Shown: positions 12,376-23,031 of the stretch, piece after piece
Layout: the number at the start of each line of letters is the position of its first letter
How positions within the stretch are numbered: position 1 is the first letter of the stretch
Origin: Meconema thalassinum
Lineage: Eukaryota > Arthropoda > Insecta > Orthoptera > Tettigoniidae
Direction of reading: 5' to 3'
Length of the DNA stretch: 64,000 nucleotides
Assembly (NCBI GenBank): GCA_946902985.2
Contig: OX336399.1
Span: 156,488,411 to 156,552,410, forward strand
Notes under the pieces: model-generated
The model's input: only the letters and a program-made list of their open reading frames with translations
What the model was told of the DNA's origin: nothing
The model's database searches: none
Program-made: the position numbers and the translations under genes

Positions 12376-12756
12376 ACTACAAGTTCCGTTTAATTTCAAG
12401 TAGTTCCAACTTTCGCCACCAGATATCAATGATACCTAGTGGTGAACGTTGGAACATTGATAGAGCGTATATACGAGGTTAAAAATTACATTTTCTATCC
12501 GAAAGGTATCTCCAACCGTTAGCGAGTAAAACCTAAATTTGTGCTATAAAACACGGTCAACGCCGAGCGGAGTAGTTGGACAAAATGTTCCATCCTTAAT
12601 CTCCCTCTGCGCAGCACCTCGCCTATCCCCTGTTTTAACTGTCACCTTCATATTTTAATTTATTTATGACGCGTAGCGAAGCACGGGTACTTCAGCTAGT
12701 AGCCAATAAAAATTCTTTGAAAAAAATTTAAGTTTTGCGGTGGAGTCGCCCCTTAA

Positions 12757-13228
12757 TCTATCTCACAGACCTTGATAGACTACTGTACATGCCGATTCAT
12801 CAGCTTGTTTCTGTTTGTAAAGGATCGCATTTCGCAAATTCCTGGAAAACGAAGGCTCTTTTACAGGCTGAACGATATCTTAATTTCCGTATCATAATGA
12901 AGATTATGTCCACTACACGAATGACTGAGAACAGCCTGAATGAAAGGATTTATAATCAAGTACAACCCCAAATTCACTATTATCTACAATACAGCTGCAA
13001 CAAGAAATCCTACGAAAGCAAAAAACTCACATAAACGTTTAGGCACCTTCGTAATCACTCACCGAAACCAGCTGAGTAACTCCAAGAAAACTGCTGAAAT
13101 ACGAATAAACATAGAAGAGAGTTAATAAACTTTCTATAACGGAGGTTGCGTATAAATGAGCGAATAAAGCAAATAGCAGGGAATCACAATAAATTGAAAA
13201 AAGATTATAATGATCTCGACAGGTATTG
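12757..13228. other. Unassigned spacer with two short open frames
   Basis: Frames at 12735-13034 and 12940-13125 overlap each other and show no recognisable domain. The sequence is AT-rich. I see no transposon ends here. Confidence 0.35.
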
Positions 13229-13230
13229 TA

Positions 13231-14094
13231 TAAGTGCGTTCAAAAAGTAACAAGCCGGAGGCATAATTACAGAAACCAGTACCTGTATGTTAGAAGTATT
13301 GGCCCTGGCTGTTGAGGCACTTGTCCCTCTGTGACACGAGGCGGTGAATGGCTGTCACATAAAATTCCCTGGACTGCGATGTGAACCAGTTACGCACGTA
13401 CAACTGGACGTCGGCGTCCGAGGTGAATCGTTGTCCCGCAGAGCCTATTTGAGGGGGCCAAAACATGGCGAAATCACAGGGAGAGAGGTCTGGACTGTAT
13501 GGAGGGTAGCCGAGAACCTCCCATTTGAATTTCTGCAGGAGTGCCGCGACTGTGTTGGCCGTATGAAGTCGTGCATTGTGGTGGAGCGACCACGGCGGCT
13601 ATGGCGTTCTCTGTCACTTGGCGGTCCTGGGTAATGAATGCATCAACCAGCTGGAAGTTGTCCTCGGTAATGCAGGGGGGTGCCCTAGACAGGGCATCGT
13701 CGGCTAACGACACCCGTCCTTCCCTGAAGTGCTTGTTCCACGCCTTGACCCTTGCAAGGGACATGCAGTGTTCGCCGTACACTTGTTATATTCGGCAATG
13801 AATGTCCGTTCCCCCTACTCCTTCCGCTGTCGGAAACCGAACAACAACTCTTTGCTCTTAGTTTGATGCCTCTATGTCACTGTTTGCAATGCGACTGGCA
13901 GCGTTGGACGATTGATGCATTCTGCTAATCGTTTTGTATCGTCACGTGACGTGCACGCGTGCCCTCTAGCGACGGGCTGTGACCTTCCACGCTCTGGTCG
14001 GAACCACATCTCGTTACACACGCCACGATTAGCCGATGTCGTCACCGGTTTGCGCATTCCAGCCTCCAGCTCGCTACTTTTTGAACGCACCTTA
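13231..14094 (-). mobile_element. Internally deleted mariner element
   Basis: Terminal inverted repeats read TAA-GTGCGTTCAAAAAGTA on the left and TAAGGTGCGTTCAAAAAGTA on the right (minus strand), differing by a one-base gap. Both are flanked by TA (13229-13230 and 14095-14096), the Tc1/mariner target. At 864 bp it is shorter than full mariners (about 1.3 kb) because the middle of the transposase gene is missing. Confidence 0.85.
13290..13858 (-). pseudogene. Mariner transposase remnant (SETMAR-like)
   Basis: Minus-strand reading gives RFPTAEGVGGTDIH, an in-frame TAA, then VYGEHCMSLARVKAWNKHF, the N-terminal helix-turn-helix region of mariner transposases. It continues through CITEDNFQLVDAFITQDRQV. 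Near 13590-13600 the frame jumps to HHNARLHTANTV (normally HDNARPHTA, so the second catalytic D is H), then YPPYSPDLSPCDFAMF with the third D region, and the C-terminal QRFTSDADVQL...RDKCLN. Roughly 150 residues including the first catalytic D are deleted. It is non-functional on several counts. Confidence 0.85.
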
Positions 14095-14417
14095 TAGTTT
14101 AAATGTCAATAAGGAAGCTCTATATTAGTCAATATCGCTTCCAAAGACGACGTTGTAGCGCAAAGGTCGCACGCAATATTCATGCTTCCATATTAGGCTT
14201 GCGCTGTTACCTCCTGAGTTATGCCTGTCGTTCTCTCCCTTAGAAGAACAATCATTAATCACCATCCCGATAGCTTAGCTCTCCACTCTGTTCCCAAGTC
14301 GGTAATTGCAAGCAGGTGATCTGGAAGTAGGGGATATACAACACACAGTCGCTGCCTAGTTTTAAAATAGTATCATTAAACCACCCCTTCAAACGGTAAA
14401 GGAGTCCACTTTCTGGT

Positions 14418-14830
14418 GTTGCTGGTTGGTTCCTTAGATTACGGGCTGTGACAACGCTGTCATTTAGCCCCGTGTACTTTGGCTGTGTGTAGAATCTGTT
14501 TGATAACAGTTGTTAATTGTGATGGCTGTATTACTGTATATTATCTGTAATTCAGGTAAGGACTGCAGACAATCAATTTCAATTAGTTCCTACATTTGCT
14601 ACCAAATGCTACCGTCAGCGACATACAGTCTCAAACTTGACTACCAGATGCCACCGCAACCGTTGGAGCTAAGAACGTTAATCAAATCTAGCCTACAAAT
14701 TTAGCTTCGCACGATTGTAGTTAGTGGAAGCTTCTATCACATGTGAGAAAACTATGAAATGGACCCGCCGGCTTTACTTCCCTTTCGAAGGTAGGCATAA
14801 TGTGGGATTCTTTAACCTTTTATAGGGCAG
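14418..14830 (-). repeat. SINE of the 'GCGTTGTCGCAGCCCC' family, diverged
   Basis: The plus strand reads GGTTGGTTCCTTAGATTACG then GACAACGCTGTCATTTAGCC, the reversed tail seen at 44971 and 46067. It is followed by ACTGCAGAC and GCTACCGTCAGCGACA equivalents and ends near TTTACTTCCCTTTCGAAGG. More diverged than the other copies. Confidence 0.6.
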
Positions 14831-15150
14831 AATATTATTCCATACATATTATTTGTATTTATTTTATTTTTATGTTAATAATTTTAGCCTACTTAATTGG
14901 TTAATGTTAATGTTTGCTCTCTTTAACATTTTAATGTTCATTTTTATTTTGATAATTTTAATTTTTATATTATTTTTATAATCTCAAAATTAAATTATAA
15001 AATTATAACAATTTTAATTATTGTGAGATTATTTATTTTTATAAGCATACTTACGTTTATTTCCAAGTTTTTATTTCCTCATTTGACTCCCTCATTGGAG
15101 CACTTTAATCAATACAAATACAATTAAGTCTAACAACAGTATTTGGAGAT
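14831..15150. other. AT-rich low-complexity spacer
   Basis: Mostly A/T with ATTTTAATTTTTAT-like runs and a self-complementary AATTATAAAATTATAA stretch near 14990-15010. No gene seen. Confidence 0.5.
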
Positions 15151-15214
15151 TAGCGATTCAGCTTCAGCTTCTTCTGCACCCAAAATTTCTTCATTCTAAC
15201 TGACCTGGCTGCTC

Positions 15215-15965
15215 TTTGTTTTATTCCCCCAGGGGCTCACATCTAGTGGGACGTGGGTTGGCGACCACGGGGCCCCAGCTGCGTCCGGCATTGCTTCCAC
15301 TTACTTGTGCCAGGCTCCTCTCTGTCTTCTTTCCTGTCGACCTCACTTGGTCAACTCTTGTTCTCTTCCGACCCCGACGGTATTAGGGTATCCAAGGCCT
15401 AGGGAGTCTCTTCCTTTCCCGTCTTAATTGGCCCTTGTTTCATCTTTTCTGATACCCTCCTTCTGCGAGGGGTCAGCCTTCTTTTTCTTTTCATGTTATC
15501 TCCTGCCTTCTGCTCAAGGCCCTCAAGGAGGCAGGGTGTATGTAGCCCCACCACTTCTGGTGCACCCTAGATAGTGCTACACCCTCAGGGGCCCACGGCT
15601 GGTGAGTTCGGGAGTTGGCGACCCCGAGGGATTCCTGAGCTGGGTCAGTTTTCCCCTTTTGTCCCTTACCTTTGGGGTGGACCCTCACCTCTTTTCCTTT
15701 CCTATCTGCCTTTCATGGCTCTCCTTCCTTCCAAGTCCCTCAATCCGCATTCTTCGAGGGTTGAGGGCATTTCTTTTCCTCCTGTCCTTTATTTTCCTTA
15801 TTCTACTTTAGTTTTCCATTTCTTCTTGTCGTATGTAGGTTAGCAGTTAGATTTAGTTTTAAGTTTGCATCTCATTTTCATCTTCATGATCCACCGAACC
15901 ATCAGGGTACGATAACCTAGATGTTAGGCCCCTTTAAACAACAATTATCATCATCATCATATCTT
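15215..15965 (+). repeat. LINE-like 3' untranslated region with (ATC)n tail
   Basis: Two related blocks, GGGGCTCACATCTAGTGGG (15233) and GGGGCCCACGGCTGGTGAG (15588), each followed by GTTGGCGACC, lie about 355 bp apart. The segment ends in a hairpin-like GGGTACGATAACCTAGATG...GGCCCC, then TTTAAACAACAATTATC and ATCATCATCAT. The same terminal motif (reverse) occurs as tiny insertions at 42224-42278 and 44036-44083. It is probably the 3' end of a non-LTR retrotransposon or a SINE sharing that end. The opposing frames at 15491-15843 are not convincing genes. Confidence 0.45.
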
Positions 15966-16154
15966 TGTTTTATTATCATTTTTTAAATTCTTTGATTTTA
16001 ATTGTTATTAAAAAGATGCCAAACACCATAGGTCTAATATTTGGTATCCAAAAATATTGACGCATTCAAAACAAACTCTTTGGTATATGGCTGAAAACTT
16101 CAACCATCAGCATCTTTGACAATATAAATTTTGATGGCCCACATTTATTTGAAA

Positions 16155-16159
<5 letters not shown>

Positions 16160-16193
<34 letters not shown>
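16160..16193. repeat. (AAT)n microsatellite
   Basis: An uninterrupted AAT run. It directly precedes a LINE C-terminal fragment and probably represents the tail of another retrocopy. Confidence 0.9.
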
Positions 16194-16560
16194 CAGACTC
16201 CCACAAACTAGACTCACCAACAAAATTCTTAGATACATACAGCGGCTCAAGATTACTACACCCTGGATGATGCAAGTCAAAATTGATCTAGTAAAAGCAC
16301 AAGTCGACCCAGAAGACGTCATAGACAAAAGCGTATTTAAACACAAAGTATACAAGTGGGAAGTGTTGTCAGAGAGAGCTGCACCTACAGCCCAAAGACC
16401 AAAGTGGACCGAAGAAAGGAAGAGGGCCTTTAGTGCACGAATGAAAGAGTACTGGAAAGACAGGAAGAACAAAAAGTCATGATTGCTTCGCGTGGTCTAA
16501 TAGGCCTGTAACGTGTAAAATAAAATAAAAATAATAATAATAATAATATTAATAATAATA
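16194..16560 (+). pseudogene. LINE ORF C-terminal fragment with AAT tail (copy L1a)
   Basis: The plus-strand frame up to a TGA near 16482 reads ...EDVIDKSVFKHKVYKWEVLS and then KWTEERKRAFSARMKEYWKD. The block WTEERK-x(6-8)-MK-x-(Y/F)W also occurs at 17035, 40868 and (minus strand) about 42100. These are C-terminal ends of one non-LTR retrotransposon family. The 3' end is followed by AAATAAAAATAATAATAAT, an AAT-type tail. All enzymatic domains are missing. Confidence 0.7.
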
Positions 16561-16569
16561 ATAAAAGAA

Positions 16570-17165
16570 TAATGTCACATAATGCAAAACTGAAACACTG
16601 CAAAACAGTTGTACTACCGGAAGCTCTATATGCTTCAGAAACCATAGCTTTAGGTCATTCTAAAATTGCAAATATAGAAAAGCCAGAACGTAAAATTCTT
16701 AAAACAATATTCTGCCCCACACAAGAAAACTGAATTTGGATTAAAAGTCGAAATTCAGATCTATACCGTCACACAGATAGTTTTAGCAACACTATACGAA
16801 GAAGACCTTTAACATTTTATGGACACCTCTTCAGGATGGACGATTATAGAATTACAAAAAGGTTATTCAATGTAATACATTCTCAGAAGTCAAGGATAGC
16901 CAGGCTGGATGAACCAAGAGAGGACCTGCAAGAGTTGAACATCGGAGAAAATATTCTGAGAAACCGCAAAGTCTTCAGGACCGCAGTAACAAAGCACAAG
17001 TTTAGGGTGAAAACTAGTGGCTGGACTGGAACCAAGTGGACAGAAGAACGGAAGAAGCAGCACAGTGACTTCATGAAGAGATTTTGGGAAGATATGAAGG
17101 CGAATATCATCAAGCCGAAAAACAAGTTCAAGCGCGCTCTATAATGGGCAAAACGCAAAAAGAAG
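16570..17165 (+). pseudogene. LINE ORF2 C-terminal fragment (copy L1b)
   Basis: Reading frames joined across one stop (about 16733) and one shift give KTVVLPEALYASET, then RRRPLTFYGHLFRMDDYRIT and TKWTEERKKQHSDFMKRFWE, ending at TAA near 17144. The R-R-x-L-x-F-Y-G-H-L-F-R-M motif is typical of the region after the reverse-transcriptase domain in many insect endonuclease/RT LINEs. The RT and endonuclease domains are absent (5' truncation). It lies directly after the AAT tail of L1a. Confidence 0.75.
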
Positions 17166-17171
17166 AAGAAT

Positions 17172-17395
17172 AATGTTTTTGGTTTTACGTCCCTTTTAGC
17201 TAACGAGGCTTTTATGGTCGCCGGGGTACCTGAATTTTACCCCGAAGGGGATATTGAACGTGCCAGTAAATCTACTAACACGGCTCTCTCACATTTTCGC
17301 ACTCTGAAATTTCAACTGACTGAGCCATGATTCGATTCTGCAACCTTGGGCACAGCAGACGAAAGAGTTACCGGTGCGTAACGCAGCCATCTTTA
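17172..17395 (-). repeat. tRNA-derived SINE (GCACGT..AGTAGATTTACTGGCACG type)
   Basis: On the minus strand the head runs GGCTGCGTTACGCACCGGTA...AATCGAATCATGG (B-box-like). The body includes TAGTAGATTTACTGGCACG, CCCCTTCGGGGTAAAATTC and GGGACGTAAAACC. This layout resembles a SINE widespread in insects. Confidence 0.55.
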
Positions 17396-17399
17396 AATA

Positions 17400-18028
17400 T
17401 AGCTTATATTTAATCACAGCCATATACATATGTGAGGCCACAGTCAAAGCTAAAACATCTTTCATATAACGGTTCGTCTTTTAAGTATTACCTGAGTTAG
17501 AATTTAATCGCTGCTGGAGCAACCATTTTATTAATGAAAGGCATTTATGGGTCTTTTATGATATCAAGTGGCATTAAGTACAGTTTTCCTGTTACAAAGA
17601 GATGTCGTTTTGTAGAAGTTAGAGAATAATGCTGCGGTTTTAGAGCTCAGTTGCTTCCATTGCCAGCTAACGCCTACCACATAGGCAACCCTTCTCACTC
17701 CCGTTTCAAAGCAGCTCCACTCCTGTTTCTCTCCAACACTGACAGCTTCAAATGCGAGTCACGCGTACAAAATGAAGCGAGACCGGCTAATGTGGTTTTA
17801 AATACGCTTGTGCTTAATGTCAACGGAACTGGCCTGAAGAAATGTCCCTAAATATAGCACATACTCCAGCACGTATACACACAGCATTCACATCTCGATA
17901 GCATTGTATCTACAGTGGGTGCCGTAAGTGTCTCCATATCTTTGATGTAAGTCGCATGATGATCCGGCGATCAAGCTCCTTGCGTCTCATCAACAAGGAT
18001 AGGGATCCATTCCCGGTTATTACTATAA
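17400..18028. other. Spacer without recognised gene
   Basis: The 66-residue plus-strand frame at 17651-17851 has no family signature. No transposon ends or SINE boxes were recognised. Confidence 0.4.
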
Positions 18029-18639
18029 TTAAGGTGAGAAACACTTGGTTTGGGCTGGAAAAAAAAACCGAAATTTAGTTTTTTATTGCTTTTGAATGTG
18101 CAGTAAGAGAAGCTTATTTCCAAAAGGTACCAAATCCAAAAAGTAATATTTTGCAGGAGAGAAGAAAAACGCTCAGAGTGTAAAATTTCATCTGAAAATC
18201 CATTTGAGCACATTTATTATGTTCCGATAGAATAAATGCATTGTTATACCAAGTATTTCTGTTCAGGCTTTTGCAGTTTAGGAAATATTGAAAGAAAATG
18301 ATGGATTTGGTACTTTTTGGCACTGAAACTCTAAATATCTTCAACGGAAAGACATAAATTTCACTGCAGTCATGAGAATCTTCGAGAAAACCGATTGTAC
18401 ATGGGTTGGTTTTTTAGTTTTAGCACCTTAGTTATAACTGGATAAATAACTTACTTAGATGGTTCCAAGTTTCACAGGCCCTCGATGTAGTCCCCACCAT
18501 TGCGTACAACGTGTTCCCAGCGATGCGGAAGTCGTTGGATCCCGTTGACACTGCCCAATCTATTGATGGTACGAAGAGTGCACTCGGCAGCCTGCTTAAC
18601 GTCTCCAATGGTACGGAAGCGCTGCCATACTGTTCCCCG

Positions 18640-19385
18640 AGGGCAAACCGTTAATGCGGCCTACTATCGTTCGTTTCTGCAAGACCATCTCCGAGGAGCT
18701 CTGAGAAGGAAACGGCGCCACCACATGGTTACACCGACCATCGTTCTGCATGGCAATGCTAGGGCACACACAGCAGGCGTTGTGTCGGCATTGTTGGATT
18801 GCTGGGGCTGGGAGGTCCTCTATCACCCCCATATTCTTCCGACATCAGTCCCTGCGACTATGATCTCATCCCGAAGATCCGGGTGAGTTAGCCGTGGTGG
18901 TTACGGCATGACTGATGGCAGTCGCTCACATCCGGGAGGCGAGGAGGTTCGAATCCCCCCGCCGGCAACCTTGAAGATGGTCTTCTGTGGTTTCCCATCT
19001 TCCTTCCAGGCAAATGCCGGGGTTGGTCCCTAACTATAGGCCACAGCCGCTACCTTCCAACTCCTCGTCCTTACATTCCAACTTCCCTCCTTCCCTCCCC
19101 AACGGTACTTGTAGCTCACCCATTGGGTGTCCGTCTCGAAGCAGCTACAAAACTGGCGAGCCGAACATGTCCTCGGACACTCCCGGCACTAAAAGCCATA
19201 CGCTAAAAAAAAAAAAAAAAAAATATATATATCCCGAAGATGAAGATGACAATGGCGTTAAGCAGGCTGCCGAGCGCTCTCTTCGTACCATCAATAGATT
19301 GGGCAGTGCCAACTGGATCCAACGACTTCCGCATCGCTGGGAACACGTTGTACGCTACGGTGGAGACTACATCGAGGGCCTGTGA
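18640..19385 (+). pseudogene. Mariner transposase remnant
   Basis: The plus strand encodes VNAAYYRSFLQDHLRGALRR, then VLHGNARAHTAG (second catalytic region, D replaced by G in HDN) and, across a shift, SPCDYDLIPK near the third D. A 352-bp SINE interrupts here. After it, another frame gives AAERSLRTINRLG...IQRLPHRWEHVV and GGDYIEGL, ending at a stop at 19383-19385. The N-terminal DNA-binding half is absent. The product is not functional. Confidence 0.85.
18879..19230 (+). repeat. tRNA-derived SINE with poly(A) and 11-bp target duplication
   Basis: It is flanked on both sides by ATCCCGAAGAT (18868-18878 and 19231-19241). The head has TTAGCCGTGGTGGTTACGG and a good B-box, GGTTCGAATCC. The body ends ACTCCCGGCACTAAAAGCC, then an A-run (19205-19223) and a short AT run. 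The duplication lies within the mariner reading frame, so the SINE landed after the mariner. Confidence 0.9.
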
Positions 19386-19455
19386 AAGTTGGAACCATCT
19401 AAGTGAGTTATTAATCCAGATATAACTAAGGTGCCAAAACTAAAAAACCAACCTA

Positions 19456-20270
19456 TGTATTTAGTTATGCAATCATTAAATTTAAGGTATTTACAGTGAA
19501 GGCATAGATTATTTAAATAATATTAAATAAAATTGAACAAAACAATGAAAATTATACAAAGTAACTTACCAGTGCTGAACTTTTGGAATTATGATTGTAG
19601 TTTGTGTCTAAAGAATATGAATACGGTAAATAACTTGTGAACTGGACAATGGATAATATTATCCAGCACTAAAAGAAATGGCCTCTCATTGGCTGCATGG
19701 ATACGGTACGTATTGGCACATTCAGGCCACAGGATTTGGTGCTTATTGACATCAAACTAGGGTTTCAATGCCCTGTTTGTTATGGATTTAGGTCGTTTTG
19801 GCAATTTATTTTTCTTTCATATGATGGAGCTTCCTACCAACGTACGTTTTCCATCATAATCTCAATTTTGATTTTTTTGGATTTGGTATGTTTTGGAAAT
19901 AAGCTTCTCGCATGTGGACAACTCAAATACGTTGAAAAAATGAGAAAAGTCTCAAAAAATGTGCATGTTATGATACTTTTTGTAATCGTGTTACTCTTTG
20001 AAAAGACACGCACACGTTTACCTCGGGTCATTCTTTTGCTGATAATTTCTGAACTACAGGCGGAAAATATTTGAATGCACTACCATTTCGCTTGGTAATG
20101 CTCAATTTTTAATTTGGTAGCCGTAAAACAGCATTAAAAATATTCACTGTGTTGTATTCCATCTCAATTTTTAACATTTGTCCCAGCAGCTTTCCCCTTC
20201 CCTATATATCTCATGGCATAAACGTACCTGATAATTATTGACTTCATAACCATAATCAGTATATTTTCTT
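19456..20270. other. Interior of the TTAA element; no certain gene
   Basis: The 125-residue frame at 19697-20074 is hydrophobic and AT-driven, without a family signature, and overlaps the internal inverted repeat at 19870-19915. I do not call it a gene. Confidence 0.4.
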
Positions 20271-20279
20271 GTAACAAAG

Positions 20280-20400
20280 TTCATCGAAGAAACTAACACA
20301 CTTGCGTTAGGATGATTAAAATGCAAGAAAAGTCCATTTAAATATTTAAAATTTAAATTTCGCATCAGCGCCATGTTGGATTTATACTCACCAGGCTATA
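20280..20400 (-). repeat. Small family B fragment
   Basis: AAAAGTCCATTTAAATATTT and GCGCCATGTTGGATTTATAC then TCACCAGG match the phase and order of family B core units (compare 35210-35280). Confidence 0.6.
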
Positions 20401-22999
20401 GAATTAGTGGTTGAAGACATGACTAAAAGGGAAGGAGAATAGACAGGAATCTTGAAAGGACTGAGTAGGATGCCAATAATCCTGATTATTGGGCAGGAAA
20501 GTCTTGATAACCTTCACACGTAAGAAATTACACAAAAACTTTAGCTTCAATTTTCTCAGTTGTGTATATTTTTTATACTTTGGTACCATTTTTGAGAAAC
20601 ATTCATATGCTAGGCCACTGAAACTTTTTCTGTGGCTTAATAAGTCCTCTGAATGGTACTAGGAAGGGATTTTTCAGTATCTTACCTAAGAATAAAGTTG
20701 TGAATTTTATTTTTTTGAAAATATTTGAAAAAAACATGTATTTTTAAAAACTTCATTCTGAAAAAACTATCCAATTTCCGTAAATAATCCTTCCTATTAT
20801 TACAGATATAGATGCATATAACAATCTCTGAAAATTTCATTGTAATAACCGAAATAGGTTTTGAGTAATCAGTACCAAAAAAAATAAAAAATTAACATGG
20901 GCAAGAGGTCGTTCTCACCTTAAGCTTAAGTACAAAATACAAACAATTCAATTCTAAAACAATCAGCTAGACAACTGATATAATAGAAGTCTTTAATCTT
21001 TATTTTCCAGCCACTCTATAACCATTGTAGGTGCTTGCACGTAGTCTTCCAACAATCCCATATACACACTGTTGCAACTAGGGGTACTTCTAATAGATTC
21101 ATTTCATTTATCGAATAATCAATTAACTGAAAAAAGAACAATCAATTGCTATAAATTACGAGTAATTGATTGTACATTTAATAGACTGATTAGATGTTTA
21201 ATATATTAATCGATTGGTCGAATAATTGATTAATTTTTTTGTCGAATAATCCATATACTGTACCCATGTGAATAATTTCCATGGAAAACATGCTTCTGCC
21301 TCCAGCCAGCATCAGTCCTCAGGCGTGTACCGTTCACCCACCGAGCAGTTGCAGATTTTAGACCTGAGACTACGAGGTATCAACTCTACAATAATAAGAC
21401 ACAACTCTAATCTAAGGACTTTAATTGAGCTTTAAATCATGGCTTCACACAAAACAACAACAACAAAATCCCAACAATATTACACAAAACAACGCAAAAC
21501 ATACTCCTCCAATCCACTATTATTCGCATTTTATCCTCACAAATCCAAATGATTACTGAATTTATTTTACCATGAGATTAACATAGAATTCATTCCCAAG
21601 TGCGCTGGTGCACTGGTAAAATACACACATAACTGTTCTTACAATCTTACGTTACTTATTGTAACCATTTTAACTTCACAATCTCTAGTCACTTATCATA
21701 AACACATTTGACTTCACGCTATGCGTACAATCATATTCTGTATTTCCCTTCCCACCAAAATGCTTGAGTCTACCATGCATTAACCAATCTATTAGTTGCA
21801 CAATATATTTAATAGCAACTCCACTGTTAATTGTAATTCTACCCTTTTTGTAGCTCCACTGTATGCCGTAATGAGTTTACTTTCATAATAATTCTGTTAC
21901 CGCTGTGTCGGGTGGGATTTTATGCTACCCTTACGTGGGCGTAGCTTGTGATATCTGGTATCCACCTTCGGAAATAGGTGATAATGTCAGTATAAAAATG
22001 TAACTTTTAACATATCATAACTTTGCCAAATATTAAGTTATCAGAATGATTCTTAATTAATATGCCTCAAACCACACATATTCATTATTCATTACTACAA
22101 TCATTATTTTATAACAAACAGGGTTTCATAGTTTTTCAGTTTAAACATCTTACTCCAAGCCTAGGTCCCTTCCCCGACCCCTCCTGAATACAATGGGCTC
22201 CGCTACGGGTGGTAACAAGATGACCGTTACTCCCCCTCACGTTCCTCTTCCCTTTCCAAGCATTAGCCTGTGGCTTCAAACACAACAATGCGCCGTCCTA
22301 GTGACCCACACAATACATGTGATCTAATTCATACTGAATGCAATACGGAATATGGAATTGTTTAAGCATTTACTCCTATCATTAGGATATTAATAGCTGG
22401 CCTCAACAGGTCCATTTACATTTATCTGAAGGAAACGAGATTCATCAAACACAAGTCGATTTGGAATAGCCGGCGCTTTTGTCAAAGAAAACGGTCAGGG
22501 CTCAGCTTCCTGCCGCCGAATTCACACCCAGGAGCTGAATTCATTCACACAATAGCTAGTTCTCGGTCGATATCAGGTGTCATAGTGAGGTGTCCATGTT
22601 TCCCTCTCATACACCACTGGATTCGAACCCGGAACGCTTCATAGCAATAATCAGAGCTAGGGCTTCCTCACTAGATACGCTCAATTGCAATATAACTCTC
22701 CGTATGCCCTTGGCTATAAGAGATTTCACACGTCGATTAAGCTGCCTGGCTCCCATGAACATTGTGAGATGATCCCGTCCTTAATTACCAATTACTCTTA
22801 TAAGCTTATTCATCAAGCTGCAATTCAATTCACTATTAAACACTTCCATTTCCTATCTCGTTGCATATTTCTTTCCATTATCATAAGATACTCTGATATT
22901 AAATTCCTTTGCTTGGTCCATCACTTGTAATAATACTGCTTGGATATACAGTTATTCAAATTAGCATATATTTTGCTTACAATCATAGTTTCCCTGATG

Positions 23000-23031
<32 letters not shown>

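Larger units (their letters stand above)
8295..12702 (+). mobile_element. Helitron-like non-autonomous sequence, probably nested
   Basis: A TCTTATATATAAAAGTGAAAG start at about 8298 resembles insect Helitron 5' ends (TC then TATATAAAAG-GAAAG). The 3' end reads GACGCGTAGCGAAGCACGGG then TACTTCAGCTAGT (to 12702), the usual CTAGT finish. A second possible 5' start lies near 8709 and a second end-like stretch (GACGCGAGCGAAGCGAGGC) near 12004-12023, suggesting one element inside another. The interior is mostly a ~645-bp tandem array. No Rep/helicase frame is present, so it is non-autonomous. Confidence 0.5.
7502..12752. mobile_element. TTAA-flanked non-autonomous DNA transposon, split by Helitron-like sequence
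   Basis: The left end reads TTAA|GGGGAGACTCCACTGAAA (TTAA at 7498-7501). The right end, read on the minus strand, is TTAA|GGGGCGACTCCACCGCAA (TTAA at 12753-12756). The terminal inverted repeats match over about 20 bases with few differences. TTAA target duplications are known for piggyBac and Kolobok-type elements. Only about 0.8 kb (7502-8290 plus 12703-12752) belongs to this element. The rest is inserted Helitron-like material. No transposase is encoded. The GGGGAG...ACTGAA pattern resembles the ends of the element at 37708-40861. Confidence 0.7.
18404..19453 (+). mobile_element. Fold-back mariner derivative with 198-bp inverted arms
   Basis: Arms 18404-18601 and 19256-19453 are inverted copies from the tip (GGTTGGTTTTTTAGTTTT) to CTGCTTAACG, with few differences. 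The right arm encodes the normal C-terminus of a mariner transposase, so the left arm is a second, inverted copy of the 3' end instead of a proper 5' end. The right tip is followed by TA; the left is preceded by TG, so one TA may have mutated. A SINE sits inside. Confidence 0.8.
18033..20919. mobile_element. TTAA-flanked DNA element carrying a nested fold-back mariner
   Basis: The left end is TTAA|GGTGAGAAACAC (TTAA 18029-18032). The right end, minus strand, is TTAA|GGTGAGAACGAC (TTAA 20920-20923). Only about 8-12 bases of the ends match exactly. A longer inverted pair lies inside: GAGAAGCTTATTTCCAAAA with CCAAATCCAAAAA (18110-18145) against 19870-19915. No transposase of its own was found. 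The assignment as one element is an inference from the ends. Confidence 0.45.

Noticed and set aside
15491..15843. Overlapping proline/serine-rich open frames on both strands
   Set aside because: They lie in GC-richer LINE-like untranslated sequence, overlap in opposite directions and show no domain.
19697..20074. 125-residue hydrophobic frame as a membrane protein gene
   Set aside because: It has no family signature, overlaps an internal inverted repeat of a transposon, and its hydrophobicity follows from T-rich sequence.
21085..21250. hAT-type MITE suggested by clustered TCGAATAATC/ATCGATTA motifs
   Set aside because: The motifs are AT-driven. I could not find paired terminal repeats or an 8-bp duplication.
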